DNA of 64,000 nucleotides from Sphingopyxis fribergensis (GCF_000803645.1 NZ_CP009122.1:3262501-3326500), one strand, 5' to 3'; positions 19,542-29,727 are shown, counted from the first letter of the stretch. Translations and numbers: made by a program. Notes: generated by a model not told the origin, from the letters alone.

Positions 19542-21326
19542 ATGGTATCCGAAACAGAAACCTCCGCCATCGGCAACGCGCTCGTGGTCCTTGGTGCCGC
19601 GGGCATCGTGATCCCGGCCTTCGCGCGCTTTCGCATCACTCCCGTCATCGGCTTCATCCTCGTCGGGCTGCTCGTCGGGCCGTCGGGGCTCGGCGCGCTC
19701 GCCGGCGATTACCCGTGGCTCAAGCATGTCACAATCGCCTCGACCGAAGACATCGCGCTCTTTGCCGAATTCGGCATCATCCTGCTGCTTTTTTCGATCG
19801 GGCTCGAACTGTCCTTCCGCCGCCTGTGGCAACTAAGAAAGCTGGTGTTCGGCGTCGGCGCCGCAGAACTGCTGCTCAGCGGCGCGATCCTCGGCGGCGG
19901 CCTGTGGTTGCTCGGCGGCCTGTCGACGCCTGCGGCCTTCGGCCTGGGCATTGCGCTCGCGCTGTCCTCGACCGCGCTCGTGCTGCCAATAGCCGGCACG
20001 AAATCGGCGGTCGGCCGCGCCTCCTTTTCGATGTTGTTGTTCGAGGATCTCGCGATCGTCCCGATCATCTTCATCCTCGGGGCCTTCGCGCCCAATGTCG
20101 CGGGCGACAATGCCGAACTGCTGCTGACGACGCTGTGGCAGGGCGCGCTGGTCGTCGCGATCCTGGCGGTCGCGGGGTGGTTCCTGCTTCCGCGCATCTT
20201 TGCGCAGGCGGCGCGCGCCAAGGACCCCGAATTGTTCCTCGCTGCCAGCCTGCTCGTCGTCATCGTCGCTGCGATGGCAACTGCGGCGGTCGGCCTGTCG
20301 CCGATCGTCGGGGCACTGCTAGCCGGACTGATGATAGCCGAAACCGAATATCATGGGGAGGTCGAGGCGATCACCGCGCCGTTCAAGGGCCTCGCGCTCG
20401 GCGTGTTCCTGATCAGCGTCGGCATGGGCTTGAACCTCAAGACGATCGCCGAACAATGGCCGCAACTGATCGCTGCGGTCGTCGGGGTCGTCGCGATCAA
20501 GGCGATCGTCACTGCGGCGCTGCTGCGCTTCTCGGGCGCGCGGCGCGGCACCGCCGCCGAAGTCGGCCTGCTGATGTCGAGCCCGTCGGAAACGACGCTG
20601 ATCGTGCTCACCGCCGCCCTCGGCGCGCGGCTTATCGACCCCGAGACCGCCAGTTTCTGGCAGCTCGTCACCGCGATCGGCCTGACCATCACCCCACTGC
20701 TCGCGCGCGTCGGTCACGATATCGCCCGACGGATCGAGATGCGGAGCGACGACACGCCCCAGGACGAAGAGGCCGCCGCGCGAACCGTGATCGTTGGCTT
20801 CGGTCGCGTCGGACACACGGTTGCCGAACTGCTGCGCGACCACGGCCGCCCCTATATTGCCGTCGACGCCGACATCGACACGGTCGCGCTCGCTCGGCGC
20901 GATGGCTTTTCGGTCCGCTTTGCCGACGTCGCGCGTCTGGGCAGCCTTGACAAGCTGGGCATCGAAAACGCCGACGCGATCGTGCTGACGATGGACGACC
21001 CGGTGCAGCAGCTGCGCATGACCAAGCAGATGCGCCAGAAATATCCCGATCTGCCGATCATCAGCCGCGCGCGCGATGCCGATCATGCCGCCGCCCTCTA
21101 TCGCGCCGGAGCAAGCGATGCGGTGCCCGAAACGCTCGAAAGTTCGCTGCAACTCGCCGAAGCGGTACTGATCGACCTGGGCGTCGCGATGGGGCCGGTG
21201 ATCGCGTCGATCCACGACGTCCGCGCCAAGATGCGCCATGACATCATGACCAAGGGTCAGCTCGAACGCGAACCGCGCATACGGAAATTGCGAACGATCG
21301 TGCGGACACCCGGCGGCGATAGCTAG
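19542..21326 (+). CDS. CPA2-family cation:proton antiporter with RCK domain
   Basis: Inner-membrane K+(or Na+)/H+ antiporter of the KefB/YbaL type, 594 residues. About twelve hydrophobic segments fill residues 10-385 (e.g. RFRITPVIGFILVGLLVGPSG, ALSSTALVLP). The cytosolic RCK/TrkA-N domain starts near 410 with RTVIVGFGRVGHTVAELL (nucleotide-binding GxGxxG) and runs to about 530. The protein ends in a short basic tail. Monocistronic as far as visible. Ion specificity cannot be read from sequence. Confidence 0.9.
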   Translation: MVSETETSAIGNALVVLGAAGIVIPAFARFRITPVIGFILVGLLVGPSGLGALAGDYPWLKHVTIASTEDIALFAEFGIILLLFSIGLELSFRRLWQLRKLVFGVGAAELLLSGAILGGGLWLLGGLSTPAAFGLGIALALSSTALVLPIAGTKSAVGRASFSMLLFEDLAIVPIIFILGAFAPNVAGDNAELLLTTLWQGALVVAILAVAGWFLLPRIFAQAARAKDPELFLAASLLVVIVAAMATAAVGLSPIVGALLAGLMIAETEYHGEVEAITAPFKGLALGVFLISVGMGLNLKTIAEQWPQLIAAVVGVVAIKAIVTAALLRFSGARRGTAAEVGLLMSSPSETTLIVLTAALGARLIDPETASFWQLVTAIGLTITPLLARVGHDIARRIEMRSDDTPQDEEAAARTVIVGFGRVGHTVAELLRDHGRPYIAVDADIDTVALARRDGFSVRFADVARLGSLDKLGIENADAIVLTMDDPVQQLRMTKQMRQKYPDLPIISRARDADHAAALYRAGASDAVPETLESSLQLAEAVLIDLGVAMGPVIASIHDVRAKMRHDIMTKGQLEREPRIRKLRTIVRTPGGDS

Positions 21327-21430
21327 CGTTCGGCGGACACCCGATGTGGCCGCAAGACCCCGATCATGATCGCCCCGCCAAGCGTCGACGATGACGGCGA
21401 ACCGATCGCGCGGCGCAGGTGGAACCGCGC

Positions 21431-24382
21431 TTAGCGCCCACCCGCCGCCGCCGCCGGCACAGGGGCCGGCGCGGGGGCAGCCCCCAATGCCGACGCATCG
21501 GCCAACGTCATGCCCTTGGGCAGGATCGCCAGCGACCATTGGCGATCGGGCGTCAGATATTGCCGCGCGAGCCGCTGGACGTCGGCGGCGGTGACCGCCG
21601 CGATATCGTCCTGGATCGACAGCGCCGACGCGGTGACGCGCGGGTCGCGCGTCGCGCCTTCGAGCAGGAACATCCAATAGACATTGCCCGTCGAGGCGCG
21701 CGCGACCTGTTCGCGGATCGGCCCGGCGTTGCGCGCCAGTTCGTCGGCGGTGATCGGCTTGGCGACGAGGTCGGCCGCAATATCGCGGGCGATGCCGTAA
21801 AAGCGGTCGAGATCCTTCGGCGCAAGCAGGCTGCCGACGAGCAGATAGCCGCCGGTGTCGAAGCCCGTCGGCCAGTGGCTGTCGACGACCGGGCCATAGC
21901 TCGCCCCCTGCTCGGCGCGCAGGCGGTCGAACAACCGGTCGTTGAAGATCGCCGCGAGCACCTCGAGCCCGCGCGCGTCGCGCGGATTGGCCAGGCCGCC
22001 GCTGGTCGGCCAGGCGGTCATCGCCGCCGCCTGCCCTTGCTCGCCGCGATGATAGGCGATTTCGGGCACGGTGACATGCTTGGCAAAATCGACGCGCTGG
22101 CCCGCAGGCGGCGCGAGAGTCTGACGCGGCGGCAGCGCGCCGAACGTTTCGGCCAGGATCTTCTTATAGTCGACCGATTCGAGATCGCCGAAAACCTGCA
22201 CCTCGATCGGCCCGCTGGCGAGCCGCGGTTCCCAGAAGGCGCGGAAGGCGGCGGGGGTCAGCGCCGAAATCTGCGCCTTGTCGGGCGCAGCCCAGCGCGC
22301 GTCATTGTTGGTCAGCCAGCCGCGCAGATTGCGGTCGAGCACCGCGTTCGGCGTCGCGTCGTTAAGATCATATCCTGTGAGAAATCCGATGCGCAGCCGC
22401 TCGACCGGCGACGGGTCCCAGCGCGGTTGCGCAAGTTTTCCGGCGATCAAGCGCATCTGGTCAGTCAAATCGGCGGGATTGCTCTCGGCCGACAGCTCGA
22501 ACGCATCATCGTCGATAGCAAAGTTCATCTGGATCTGGCGGCCATTGGTCAGTTGGTCGATCTCATTCTGACCCCATGGGCCGATCCCGCTCGCGACGAG
22601 CGCATAATCACCCGTCCAGAGCAGGTTCGGTGCATCGGCGGCGACGCTGCGGTTGCCGGTGCCGAAACGTACATTGACGCGCACCTTGCCCGGCTCGACC
22701 TTGTTATTCGATACCAGCGCGGTCACGCCATTGGCGAACTCGATCCGCTCGGCACGGAGGCCGAGGAGGCTGCTGGTCGCGGTGATAGTCCCCGGCTGGC
22801 CGATCGCGGGAAGCTGTTTGAAATCGGCCTTAAGCGTCGCCAGTCGGTCGTCGCGCGCGGTGACCGGGGCCTTCAGCGCGGCGAGGACGGCGGCGTCGCC
22901 GCCCGCCGCGGTCGGCGTCGTCAGCACGACGCGGGTTACGGGCGCGGCGAAGATCGCCTTGCTGATATCGAGCATCACTTTCGGCGTGGCAGAGGCGCGA
23001 ATCGCCTTGAACATATCGACCTGGCCCTGGGGGCTCGTCACCGTTTCGCCGATGTCGACCGCGCGCACCATGTCGTCGGCGAGCCTCGCGCCGGGCTCAT
23101 TGCGCGCATTTTCGAGTTCCTTGACGAGGAACGCCTGAATCTCATTGGCTTCGCGGTCGATATCGGCCTGCGACGGCGGGTTTTTCACCGCGTCGGCGAT
23201 GACGCCGCGCACGTCGGCGAGCGCGGCCTTCCAGTCGCTCAAGGGGACGATCGACGCCATTGTCACATCGACGCTGCGGCTGACATATTGCTGCTCGACC
23301 GTCGCGACCAGATAGCTGCCGCCGCTGCGCGCGCGGTTTTCCAGCCGCCGGTTGACCAGCGCCTGCGCGATGAATTCGAGGTAGAGCCGGCGGGTGTTCT
23401 CGACCGTGTCGATCCGCTTTTTCCACGGCCGCACCATCGCCAGCGTCAGCGCGAGCGGCTGGTTCGCCTCGACGATTTCGCGCGCGGCGGGTTTTTTCGG
23501 ATCGGGCTTGCCGAAATCGGGATCGGCAGGATTGGGGCCGTCGGCTTTCCAGTCGCCATAATATTTCGCGACCAACCCAGCGAGGACCGCCGGATCGGCA
23601 TCGCCGACGATGACGACGACCGCGCGGTCGGGGCGATACCAGCGATTGTGAAAGGCGGTGACCGAGGTCGCGCTCGCCTTGCCCAGCGATGCGGTCGTGC
23701 CGATCGGCGAGCGGTCGCCGAGCAACTGGCCGGCGAACAGATGCGCATTGGTCGCGTCGGCGATGCGTTTTTGCGGGCCGTCCGATTCGCGGAGTTCCGA
23801 CATCACGACGCCGCGCTCGGCGGCCACCGCGAGTTCGGAAATGCGCGGTTCGCGGACCATGCCCGACAGCAATTTCATGCTTTCATCGAGGTTGGCGGGC
23901 GTAACGCTCGGCAGATCGAGTTGGTAGACAGTCTGGGTCGGGGTCGTCTGCGCGTTCGAATCGCTGCCGAAGGTGACGCCGAACCGCTGCCAGATACGCT
24001 TGGCTTCGCCGTCGGGAATATGTTCCGACCCGCGGAAGGTCAGATGCTCGAGCAAATGGGCGTAGCCTCGCTCCTGCTCGGTTTCGAACATCGATCCGAC
24101 ATCCATGCGGACGCGGATCGACACCTGCCCCGGGGGGACGCCATTGTTGCGCACCGCGTAACGCACGCCATTGGGCAGCACGCCGAACTGCCACGCGGTA
24201 TCGCGCGGAATGTCGCTGCCGACATAAAGCCAGTCGCTGTTTTTCGCCTGGGTTTGCGCGGTAGCGGTCGGGGCGCCGCCCTGCGCGTTCGCGGCGAGCG
24301 GCGTCAGCAGGAGCGCGGCGGTGCCGGCGAAAAGGAAAGAACGGGCGAACTGAAGCGGCTGGCGCGCAAAAATATTGGACAT
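21431..24382 (-). CDS. M16 family zinc peptidase (insulinase-like)
   Basis: Large exported metallopeptidase of 983 residues. Signal peptide to about residue 34 (TAALLLTPLAANAQ). The inverted zinc motif HLLEH sits at 109-113 and the third ligand glutamate at 189 in AAERGVVMSELRE, exactly 76 residues on, as the family requires. A second, inactive M16 half follows after residue 500, and the C-terminus is alanine/proline rich. Likely periplasmic; substrates unknown. It diverges from the amidohydrolase gene (84-base gap). Confidence 0.95.
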   Translation of the reverse strand: MSNIFARQPLQFARSFLFAGTAALLLTPLAANAQGGAPTATAQTQAKNSDWLYVGSDIPRDTAWQFGVLPNGVRYAVRNNGVPPGQVSIRVRMDVGSMFETEQERGYAHLLEHLTFRGSEHIPDGEAKRIWQRFGVTFGSDSNAQTTPTQTVYQLDLPSVTPANLDESMKLLSGMVREPRISELAVAAERGVVMSELRESDGPQKRIADATNAHLFAGQLLGDRSPIGTTASLGKASATSVTAFHNRWYRPDRAVVVIVGDADPAVLAGLVAKYYGDWKADGPNPADPDFGKPDPKKPAAREIVEANQPLALTLAMVRPWKKRIDTVENTRRLYLEFIAQALVNRRLENRARSGGSYLVATVEQQYVSRSVDVTMASIVPLSDWKAALADVRGVIADAVKNPPSQADIDREANEIQAFLVKELENARNEPGARLADDMVRAVDIGETVTSPQGQVDMFKAIRASATPKVMLDISKAIFAAPVTRVVLTTPTAAGGDAAVLAALKAPVTARDDRLATLKADFKQLPAIGQPGTITATSSLLGLRAERIEFANGVTALVSNNKVEPGKVRVNVRFGTGNRSVAADAPNLLWTGDYALVASGIGPWGQNEIDQLTNGRQIQMNFAIDDDAFELSAESNPADLTDQMRLIAGKLAQPRWDPSPVERLRIGFLTGYDLNDATPNAVLDRNLRGWLTNNDARWAAPDKAQISALTPAAFRAFWEPRLASGPIEVQVFGDLESVDYKKILAETFGALPPRQTLAPPAGQRVDFAKHVTVPEIAYHRGEQGQAAAMTAWPTSGGLANPRDARGLEVLAAIFNDRLFDRLRAEQGASYGPVVDSHWPTGFDTGGYLLVGSLLAPKDLDRFYGIARDIAADLVAKPITADELARNAGPIREQVARASTGNVYWMFLLEGATRDPRVTASALSIQDDIAAVTAADVQRLARQYLTPDRQWSLAILPKGMTLADASALGAAPAPAPVPAAAAGGR

Positions 24383-24466
24383 TGGCCCATCTTATCGCCT
24401 TCGAACCTTGCTGGCCACTGAACTGTCACGCGACTTGTCCTGCGGACGCCACGGGCTTAGCCAGAT

Positions 24467-25333
24467 ATGATGGATAATTTTTCGCACGCCGCTCCCCTCG
24501 CCGCGCTCGTCCAGATGACGAGCGGCATCGACCCCGCCGCCAATCTGGCGACGATCGACCGCGCGATGGGCGAAGCCGCCGCGCGCGGTGCCGTGATGGC
24601 CTTTTTCCCCGAAATGTCGTTGCTCCTCGACCGCGACCGCGCGCGATCGGGCGCACACATGACCTGCGAAGCCGACAGCCCCTGGCCCGCCGCACTGCAG
24701 GCGAAGGCGCAAAAGCACGGGATATGGCTGCATTCGGGATCGATGCCTTTGCTGTCCGACGACGGCGAACGGCGCGTGAACCGCAGCCATGTCATCGCCG
24801 CCGACGGCAGCATCAGCGCGCGCTATGACAAGATCCACATGTTCGACGTTACCCTGCCGTCGGGGGAAAATTGGCAGGAATCGGCGGCCTATGCCGGGGG
24901 CGATGCGGTGGTAGTCGTCGACACGCCGCTGGGAAAGCTGGGGCTCAGCGTCTGCTACGACCTGCGCTTTCCCGAACTTTACCGCGCCCTCGTCGATCGC
25001 GGCGCGACCTTGATCGCGATCCCCGCCGCCTTCACCGTGTCGACCGGCGAGGCGCATTGGCATGTGCTGATGCGTGCGCGCGCGATCGAAACCGGCTGTC
25101 ATGTCGTGGCAGCGGCGCAGGGCGGGTCGCACGAAGACGGACGGCAGACCTTTGGCCACAGCATCGCGATCGACCCTTGGGGTGCCGTCCTGGCCGATGC
25201 AGGCGTCACGGAGGAAATGCCGGGGAAAGGCTATGCGCTGACGCTCGCACCCATCGATGCGGCGGGCGTGAATCGTGCCCGCGAAGCGATTCCGCTGGGG
25301 CGGTCACGGGCCAGGCGGAAGATCACGCTTTAA
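24467..25333 (+). CDS. carbon-nitrogen hydrolase (Nit1-like amidase)
   Basis: Nitrilase-superfamily enzyme of 288 residues, probably a deaminated-glutathione or omega-type amidase that repairs metabolite damage. The catalytic triad is in place: Glu49 (AFFPEMS), Lys122 (RYDKIHMFDV) and Cys163 (SVCYDLRFPELYR). The segment KIHMFDVTLPSG and VCYDLRFPE are closest to the Nit1/YbeM group. Two ATGs in tandem; the first is used. Substrate assignment is inference. Confidence 0.9.
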   Translation: MMDNFSHAAPLAALVQMTSGIDPAANLATIDRAMGEAAARGAVMAFFPEMSLLLDRDRARSGAHMTCEADSPWPAALQAKAQKHGIWLHSGSMPLLSDDGERRVNRSHVIAADGSISARYDKIHMFDVTLPSGENWQESAAYAGGDAVVVVDTPLGKLGLSVCYDLRFPELYRALVDRGATLIAIPAAFTVSTGEAHWHVLMRARAIETGCHVVAAAQGGSHEDGRQTFGHSIAIDPWGAVLADAGVTEEMPGKGYALTLAPIDAAGVNRAREAIPLGRSRARRKITL

Positions 25334-25414
25334 TTCGGAGAGAGATCGGTTCCGCACCGACAAAATTTCGGCGGCACACTCCCGGAAGCCCAATACACCC
25401 CGAAACCCAATACA

Positions 25415-25447
25415 CAAAGGGCCCCGAGCGAAGCTCAGAGCCCTTTG
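25415..25447 (-). terminator. hairpin downstream of 75-residue gene
   Basis: CAAAGGGC at 25415-25422 pairs with GCCCTTTG at 25440-25447, with an inner GAGC/GCTC stem around a GAA loop. It lies 23 bases after the stop of the small minus-strand gene and also faces the plus-strand amidase, so it may serve both. No T-run. The short direct repeat CCCAATACAC lies beside it (about 25389-25414). Confidence 0.6.
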
Positions 25448-25470
25448 GTATCAGTATCGATCAGCCGATA

Positions 25471-25698
25471 TTACGGGCTGGTCGGCGCATCGTCATCGTT
25501 GTCCGACGCGATGATGATGCCACCGACGACAGCAGCGAGAGCGAGGACAGCGATGATCCAGCTCGTGCTGCCTTCGAGTTCGCTCTGGCCGTCAACGGCC
25601 GAAGCAGCGCGGGCTGCGGGAGCAGCCGATGCAGCCACCGGGGCCGCAATCATCGAGGTAGCTGCGAGAGAGATCGCGGCTTTCTTAAGCAGGTTCAT
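25471..25698 (-). CDS. small exported membrane protein, unknown function
   Basis: A 75-residue protein with a signal peptide (NLLKKAAISLAATSMIAAPVAASAAP), a short linker, one membrane helix (WIIAVLALAAVVGGIIIA) and a very acidic end (SDNDDDAPTSP). I do not recognise a named family. The start has two ATGs in tandem (25701 and 25698) behind GGAG; the second has the better spacing. The 172-base upstream region is A/T-rich near 25840 and holds a likely promoter and an imperfect hairpin (about 25738-25758). Confidence 0.7.
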   Translation of the reverse strand: MNLLKKAAISLAATSMIAAPVAASAAPAARAASAVDGQSELEGSTSWIIAVLALAAVVGGIIIASDNDDDAPTSP

Positions 25699-25873
25699 CA
25701 TATTCTCCGTCCACTGGATTACTTTTGTCGAATCACACCGGAGATTTCTCCCCGGTCTGCTTCTGCAGGGCCTTCTTAGGCACCGCATTCAGCAATTGCA
25801 ACGACGTTTTGCCCTACCCCGGCAAATCTTAGTAAATAATAAATATGGGAAAAGTTGTTGCGAACCACGCCAT

Positions 25874-26668
25874 TTATCCGCGCCGTACGCGCTCAAAGGA
25901 TTCGCTCGTAACGGGATATCCGAGATGCTCCGGAATGCAGAGAAGGGTCCCTCCGTCCCGTTCCTCGATCCAGGGCGTGATAAGTTCCACCGGAAACTGT
26001 CGGGAGTGTGCTGAAAAGCCGGAAAAATCTGTCGATAGCGCCAGCCGCTCGAGATTGCGGCGGGTCGGGAAGATCACCGACACATCGCCGCGATCGGCCA
26101 TCGCCAGCGTTTCCTTCGCGCTCGCCCAGAAGATATGGCTGTGCTCGGCCTCTTCCACCGTCAGTTCATGGCTGTGCGGCGGGGCCGCGACGGCATAGAA
26201 TCGCGTGTCGAACGTCCGCGCCTCTTTGAAATTGGGGCACCAGCGCGCGAAAGGGACGAAGGATTCCAACGCGATTCGGTCGCCGCGCGCGGCCAATATG
26301 TCAGAGAGCAGCGTTCCGCCGAGCAGCGCTTTCCGCACATCGGCGACATCGCTTTCCGTCAGCCCCGGCCAGCCGACCGCCAGCCCCGTTTCTTCCAGCG
26401 TCTCGCGCAGCGCCGCGACCCGCGCCGCGCCGTCGGCCTCGTCGACGCCCAGCCCATAGAGGCGCGCCACGCGATAATCGTCGGGGTCGACGCGGCCGCC
26501 GGGAAACACGACCGCGCCCGCCGCGAAGGCCATGGTGGTCGACCGCTTGACCATCAGAATTTCGTCGGGACCGCCGCTGTCCGACGGCCGCATGATGACC
26601 AGTGTCGCCGCGGGGATGGCGCCGTCGGGCAAGGTCTCTGTGGGCGGGGTGGGCTGTGTATCGCTCAT
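25874..26668 (-). CDS. NUDIX hydrolase
   Basis: Cytosolic NUDIX-fold pyrophosphatase of 264 residues. The NUDIX box is split by an insertion: FPGGRVDPDDYRVA... then AALRETLEETGLAVGWPG, giving GG...RE..EE.G. This arrangement is typical of the NUDT7/NUDT19-like group that act on CoA and acyl-CoA esters, but substrate is inference. ATG at 26668 (SDTQPTPPTETLPDG); it diverges from the DUF4126 gene across 70 bases. Confidence 0.85.
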   Translation of the reverse strand: MSDTQPTPPTETLPDGAIPAATLVIMRPSDSGGPDEILMVKRSTTMAFAAGAVVFPGGRVDPDDYRVARLYGLGVDEADGAARVAALRETLEETGLAVGWPGLTESDVADVRKALLGGTLLSDILAARGDRIALESFVPFARWCPNFKEARTFDTRFYAVAAPPHSHELTVEEAEHSHIFWASAKETLAMADRGDVSVIFPTRRNLERLALSTDFSGFSAHSRQFPVELITPWIEERDGGTLLCIPEHLGYPVTSESFERVRRG

Positions 26669-26738
26669 GAAACCAGCGATAACCAGCGCGCGCCGCCTTG
26701 TCATCCCGGCATTGCGAGCGCGCGCGGACGGGTGCAAG

Positions 26739-27404
26739 ATGACGCCCGACAAGGGATCCGGCACGGGGAACAGGATATTGGGAATCGTCGAGATTTTGGG
26801 CGTCGCCGGCAGCCTCAGCCTGCTCGCCGGCTGGCGGCTCTACCTCACCATATTGGCGACCGGCATCGCGATGCATTTCGGCTGGCTGCCGCTGCCCGAA
26901 CATCTCGCCGCCCTGCAGGTGCTCGCCAATCCCTGGGTGCTCGGAGTCGCCGCCGTCGGCACGATCGCCGAGTTCCTTGCCGACAAGATCGCGTGGGTCG
27001 ATTCGATCTGGGACACGATCCACAGCATCATCCGCCCGCTGGGCGGCGCGCTGCTGGCGCTGGCGCTGGTCGATACGTCCGACCCGGCGTGGCAGGTCAT
27101 CGCCTTTCTGCTCGGTGGGGGCGGCGCCTTGCTCAGCCACGGGGCCAAGGCGACGACGCGCGCGGTCGTCAACGTCAGCCCCGAACCGTTCAGCAACGCA
27201 GTGGTCTCGACCGGCGAAGATGTCGCCACGGGGGGCCTGCTCGCACTCGCCATCGCCTATCCGCCGCTGGCGATCGTCATCGCTATCCTGCTCGCGGTTG
27301 CCGCCGTCATCGTCATCATTGCCCTGCGCCGTCTGTTGCGCAACATCAAGGCGACGTTGAAGCGCGCATTGGGCGACGAGCCGCCCATTACTTTTGATGC
27401 TTAG
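26739..27404 (+). CDS. DUF4126 family membrane protein
   Basis: Integral membrane protein of 221 residues with about five hydrophobic segments. LSLLAGWRLYLTILATGIAM, WVLGVAAVGTIAEFLADKI and WDTIHSIIRPLGGALLALAL match the DUF4126 pattern. Function unknown. A longer open frame upstream overlaps the NUDIX gene and is not used; ATG at 26739 has a weak GGACGGG upstream. Confidence 0.8.
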   Translation: MTPDKGSGTGNRILGIVEILGVAGSLSLLAGWRLYLTILATGIAMHFGWLPLPEHLAALQVLANPWVLGVAAVGTIAEFLADKIAWVDSIWDTIHSIIRPLGGALLALALVDTSDPAWQVIAFLLGGGGALLSHGAKATTRAVVNVSPEPFSNAVVSTGEDVATGGLLALAIAYPPLAIVIAILLAVAAVIVIIALRRLLRNIKATLKRALGDEPPITFDA

Positions 27405-27471
27405 TAATTTGGCAACATTCACTTTATAGACTGGCCGGCAGGGGGCAAAAAGGGATTGATATCCTAGGCCC

Positions 27472-28098
27472 CTCAAATCCACTCTGAAGCCGCTTCTGCT
27501 GGCGTCGGTCGCGGGCGTCGCACTAGCGCAAGCCTTCCCCGCCCTCGCGCAATGTGTTTTCACGCCCACACGGCCGGTAACGATAGCCATGTTTGCAGCA
27601 GCGGGACTTCGCTCGGCGGCCTGCCCGATACAGGTGGGAACAACCAGCTTACCCTCCCGACCGGCGGGACCGGGGTCATCGCCGGCAATGTGACCTTCGG
27701 CGGCGGAAACGACGTCGTCGTGATCGATTCGGGCCGGATCAACGGCGGCGTCGATCAGGGCAATGGCGACGACCGGTTCCAGATCAGCGCCGGGACGGTC
27801 ACCGGACAGGTCCAGCAAGGCGAAGGCATCGACGATGGCGACACCGCCCGGATGAGCGATGGGCGCATCGGGCGGGTGGACATGAAGCTCGCCGACAATC
27901 TGTTCGCCTATGAATATTTCCTGTTCCGCGGCGGCACCACGACCGGAACGGCAGAGAATTGGTATCTGCGCTCGACGCTGCCGCCACCGCCGCCCGAAAA
28001 CCCGCCGCCGCTCCAGCCAGGGCCCGCGCCGCGCCGTCGGCCTTGACGACACCGCCGCCGGCGACCGCGCCCGAACCACTGCCGCCCGAAAGGTCGGC
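27472..28098 (+). pseudogene. decayed autotransporter (truncated passenger, no barrel)
   Basis: Remnant of a type V autotransporter. A signal peptide KPLLLASVAGVALAQAFPA plus LAQ is readable from 27487 but has no ATG, GTG or TTG in front of it (the expected ATG position reads CTC). Soon after it, near 27560, the frame shifts to GNDSHVCSSGTSLGG..., a passenger with GNVTFGGGND and G.GDDRFQISAGTV repeats. The passenger jumps abruptly from VDMKLADNLF to AYEYFLFRGGTTTG and ENWYLRSTL, normally the C-terminal junction. The proline-rich linker shifts frame again near 28035 and ends at 28098; no beta-barrel follows. Confidence 0.75.
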
Positions 28099-28119
28099 GT
28101 GACGATCAGCTAGTAGGCG

Positions 28120-29343
28120 TCAGGCCGGAAGCAGCGCCTTCAACGGCGTTTCGGTGTCGGCGAGTTGCTCCGCCGTCGCCCGCAGTCCCGCCGTGACGAT
28201 CATCCGGCCCTGGACATAATCCTTGGTCGCGTTGACGCAGTCGATCGCGATCACTTTGCCGTCTTTGAGGTAGACGACCGAGAAGCTGCGCGCCCTGGGA
28301 TCGCCGCGCATCACTGCGCGGTCGTGCCCGGTGGACAGCCCCGCGGTCTGGAGCTTGAGGTCATATTGGTTCGACCAGAACCAGGGGATCGCATGATAGG
28401 GCGCTTCGTCGCCGACGATGCCCTTTGCGACGACATTGGCCTGATCATTGGCATTCTGCACCGATTCCAGCCGGATCACGACGCCCTCAGCGAAATGATT
28501 TTCATGCGCCGCGCAGTCGCCGATCGCATAAATGTCGGGCAGGCTCGTCTTGCAGAACGAGTCGACCAGCACCCCGTTGCCGCCCGCAGCACCCGCGGCG
28601 ATCAGCGGTTCGACCGCGGGAACGATGCCGATGCCGACGATGACCAGGTCGGCGGGCACGACCTCGCCGTCAGACAGGCGCACGCCGGTGACATGATCGT
28701 CGCCTTCGATCGCGTCGACACCGACGCCGAGGCGCAAGTCGACGCCGTGATCGCGATGTTCCCGTTCAAAGAAGCGCGACAGTTCGTGGCCCGCAACACG
28801 CGCGAGCACGCGGTTTTGCGCTTCGAGCAGCACGACCTTCTTGCCCGCTTTGCGCAGCACCGCTGCGGCCTCGAGCCCGATATAGCCGCCGCCGATCACG
28901 ACGATCTGTTTCGCGGTGTCGGACGCAGCCTTCATCGCATCGGCATCGGCGCGCGTGCGCACCCCCTGCACGCCCGGCAGGTCGCCGCCGGGAATCGGGA
29001 GCATCCGCGGAGTCCCGCCCGTCGACCAGACAAGCTTCCCATAGCCGATCGTCTCGCCGCTATCGGTGGTGACAAGATGCGCCGCCGGATCGACCGACAC
29101 GACGCGCTGGCCGAGCAGCATCGTCACCTCGCGTTCGTCCCAATATTTGGCAGGGCGCAGCTGGATGCGTTCGAATTCCTTTTCGCCCGCGAAATATTCC
29201 TTCGACAGCGGTGGACGTTCGTAAGGCAGTTCGGGCTCGTCGCCGATGATCGCGATGCTTCCGGTGAATTTCTGCGTCCGCAGCATGATCGCCACCTGCG
29301 CCCCGCCATGCCCGGCACCGACAATCACCACGTCGAACTGCAT
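28120..29343 (-). CDS. NAD(P)/FAD-dependent ferredoxin/rubredoxin reductase-like oxidoreductase
   Basis: Flavoprotein of 407 residues that passes electrons from NAD(P)H to a ferredoxin of a P450 or ring-hydroxylating oxygenase. FAD site [15 protein letters not shown] at residue 4, [12 protein letters not shown], the NAD site [16 protein letters not shown] near 146, [13 protein letters not shown] (second FAD motif) and the C-terminal reductase domain [16 protein letters not shown] match the ThcD/PdR-type family. No ferredoxin or oxygenase gene is adjacent, so the partner is elsewhere. Confidence 0.93.
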   Translation of the reverse strand: MQFDVVIVGAGHGGAQVAIMLRTQKFTGSIAIIGDEPELPYERPPLSKEYFAGEKEFERIQLRPAKYWDEREVTMLLGQRVVSVDPAAHLVTTDSGETIGYGKLVWSTGGTPRMLPIPGGDLPGVQGVRTRADADAMKAASDTAKQIVVIGGGYIGLEAAAVLRKAGKKVVLLEAQNRVLARVAGHELSRFFEREHRDHGVDLRLGVGVDAIEGDDHVTGVRLSDGEVVPADLVIVGIGIVPAVEPLIAAGAAGGNGVLVDSFCKTSLPDIYAIGDCAAHENHFAEGVVIRLESVQNANDQANVVAKGIVGDEAPYHAIPWFWSNQYDLKLQTAGLSTGHDRAVMRGDPRARSFSVVYLKDGKVIAIDCVNATKDYVQGRMIVTAGLRATAEQLADTETPLKALLPA

Positions 29344-29442
29344 CGCCTTCGTCTCCCGCTATTTGTCAGCGCGGCACTTGCACGCACAGCGAGGCGAGGC
29401 AAGACACCCCTGCCTCACCCCCGCGAAAGAAAAAGTTGAAGG

Positions 29443-29727
29443 TCAGCCCACGGCGGTCAGAGCTGGCCGCGCCCGATCGGAAGCCGAAACCGCCCTTTCG
29501 ACGCTTTCAAGTTCGGATCGCATGACCGCAACCACCTCCCCCAGCTTGGCCGCGATGACCTCCGCCTGCATCGCGTCCAACCCAGCGACGTCGATCTCGA
29601 TATGCATATGCGTCGGCAGGACCCGCATTGTCATCGCAGCGGGCACGATCGACCGCTGCGCGAAATGGTTGGCGACGCGCGGCAGCGATTGCGGATCGAC
29701 GATCGCGTTGACACGGAAACGATGCAT
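29443..29727 (-). CDS. small ACT-like protein coupled to leucine-dehydrogenase gene
   Basis: A 94-residue protein. The pattern FRVNAIVDPQSLPRVANHFA, then IVPAAMTMRVLPTHMHIEID and LDAMQAEVIAAKLGEVVAVM fits a beta-alpha-beta-beta-alpha-beta ACT domain like the small subunit IlvM, but similarity is weak and this is inference. Its ATG overlaps the stop of the upstream dehydrogenase gene (TGATG), so the two are translationally coupled. A role in sensing branched-chain amino acids for the dehydrogenase is plausible. Confidence 0.5.
   Translation of the reverse strand: MHRFRVNAIVDPQSLPRVANHFAQRSIVPAAMTMRVLPTHMHIEIDVAGLDAMQAEVIAAKLGEVVAVMRSELESVERAVSASDRARPALTAVG

Noticed and set aside
21419..24421. 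1000-codon open frame antisense to the M16 peptidase
   Set aside because: Shadow of a G+C-rich gene: the real frame has signal peptide and exact zinc-ligand spacing, the antisense product is Arg/Asp/Leu-rich with no domain.
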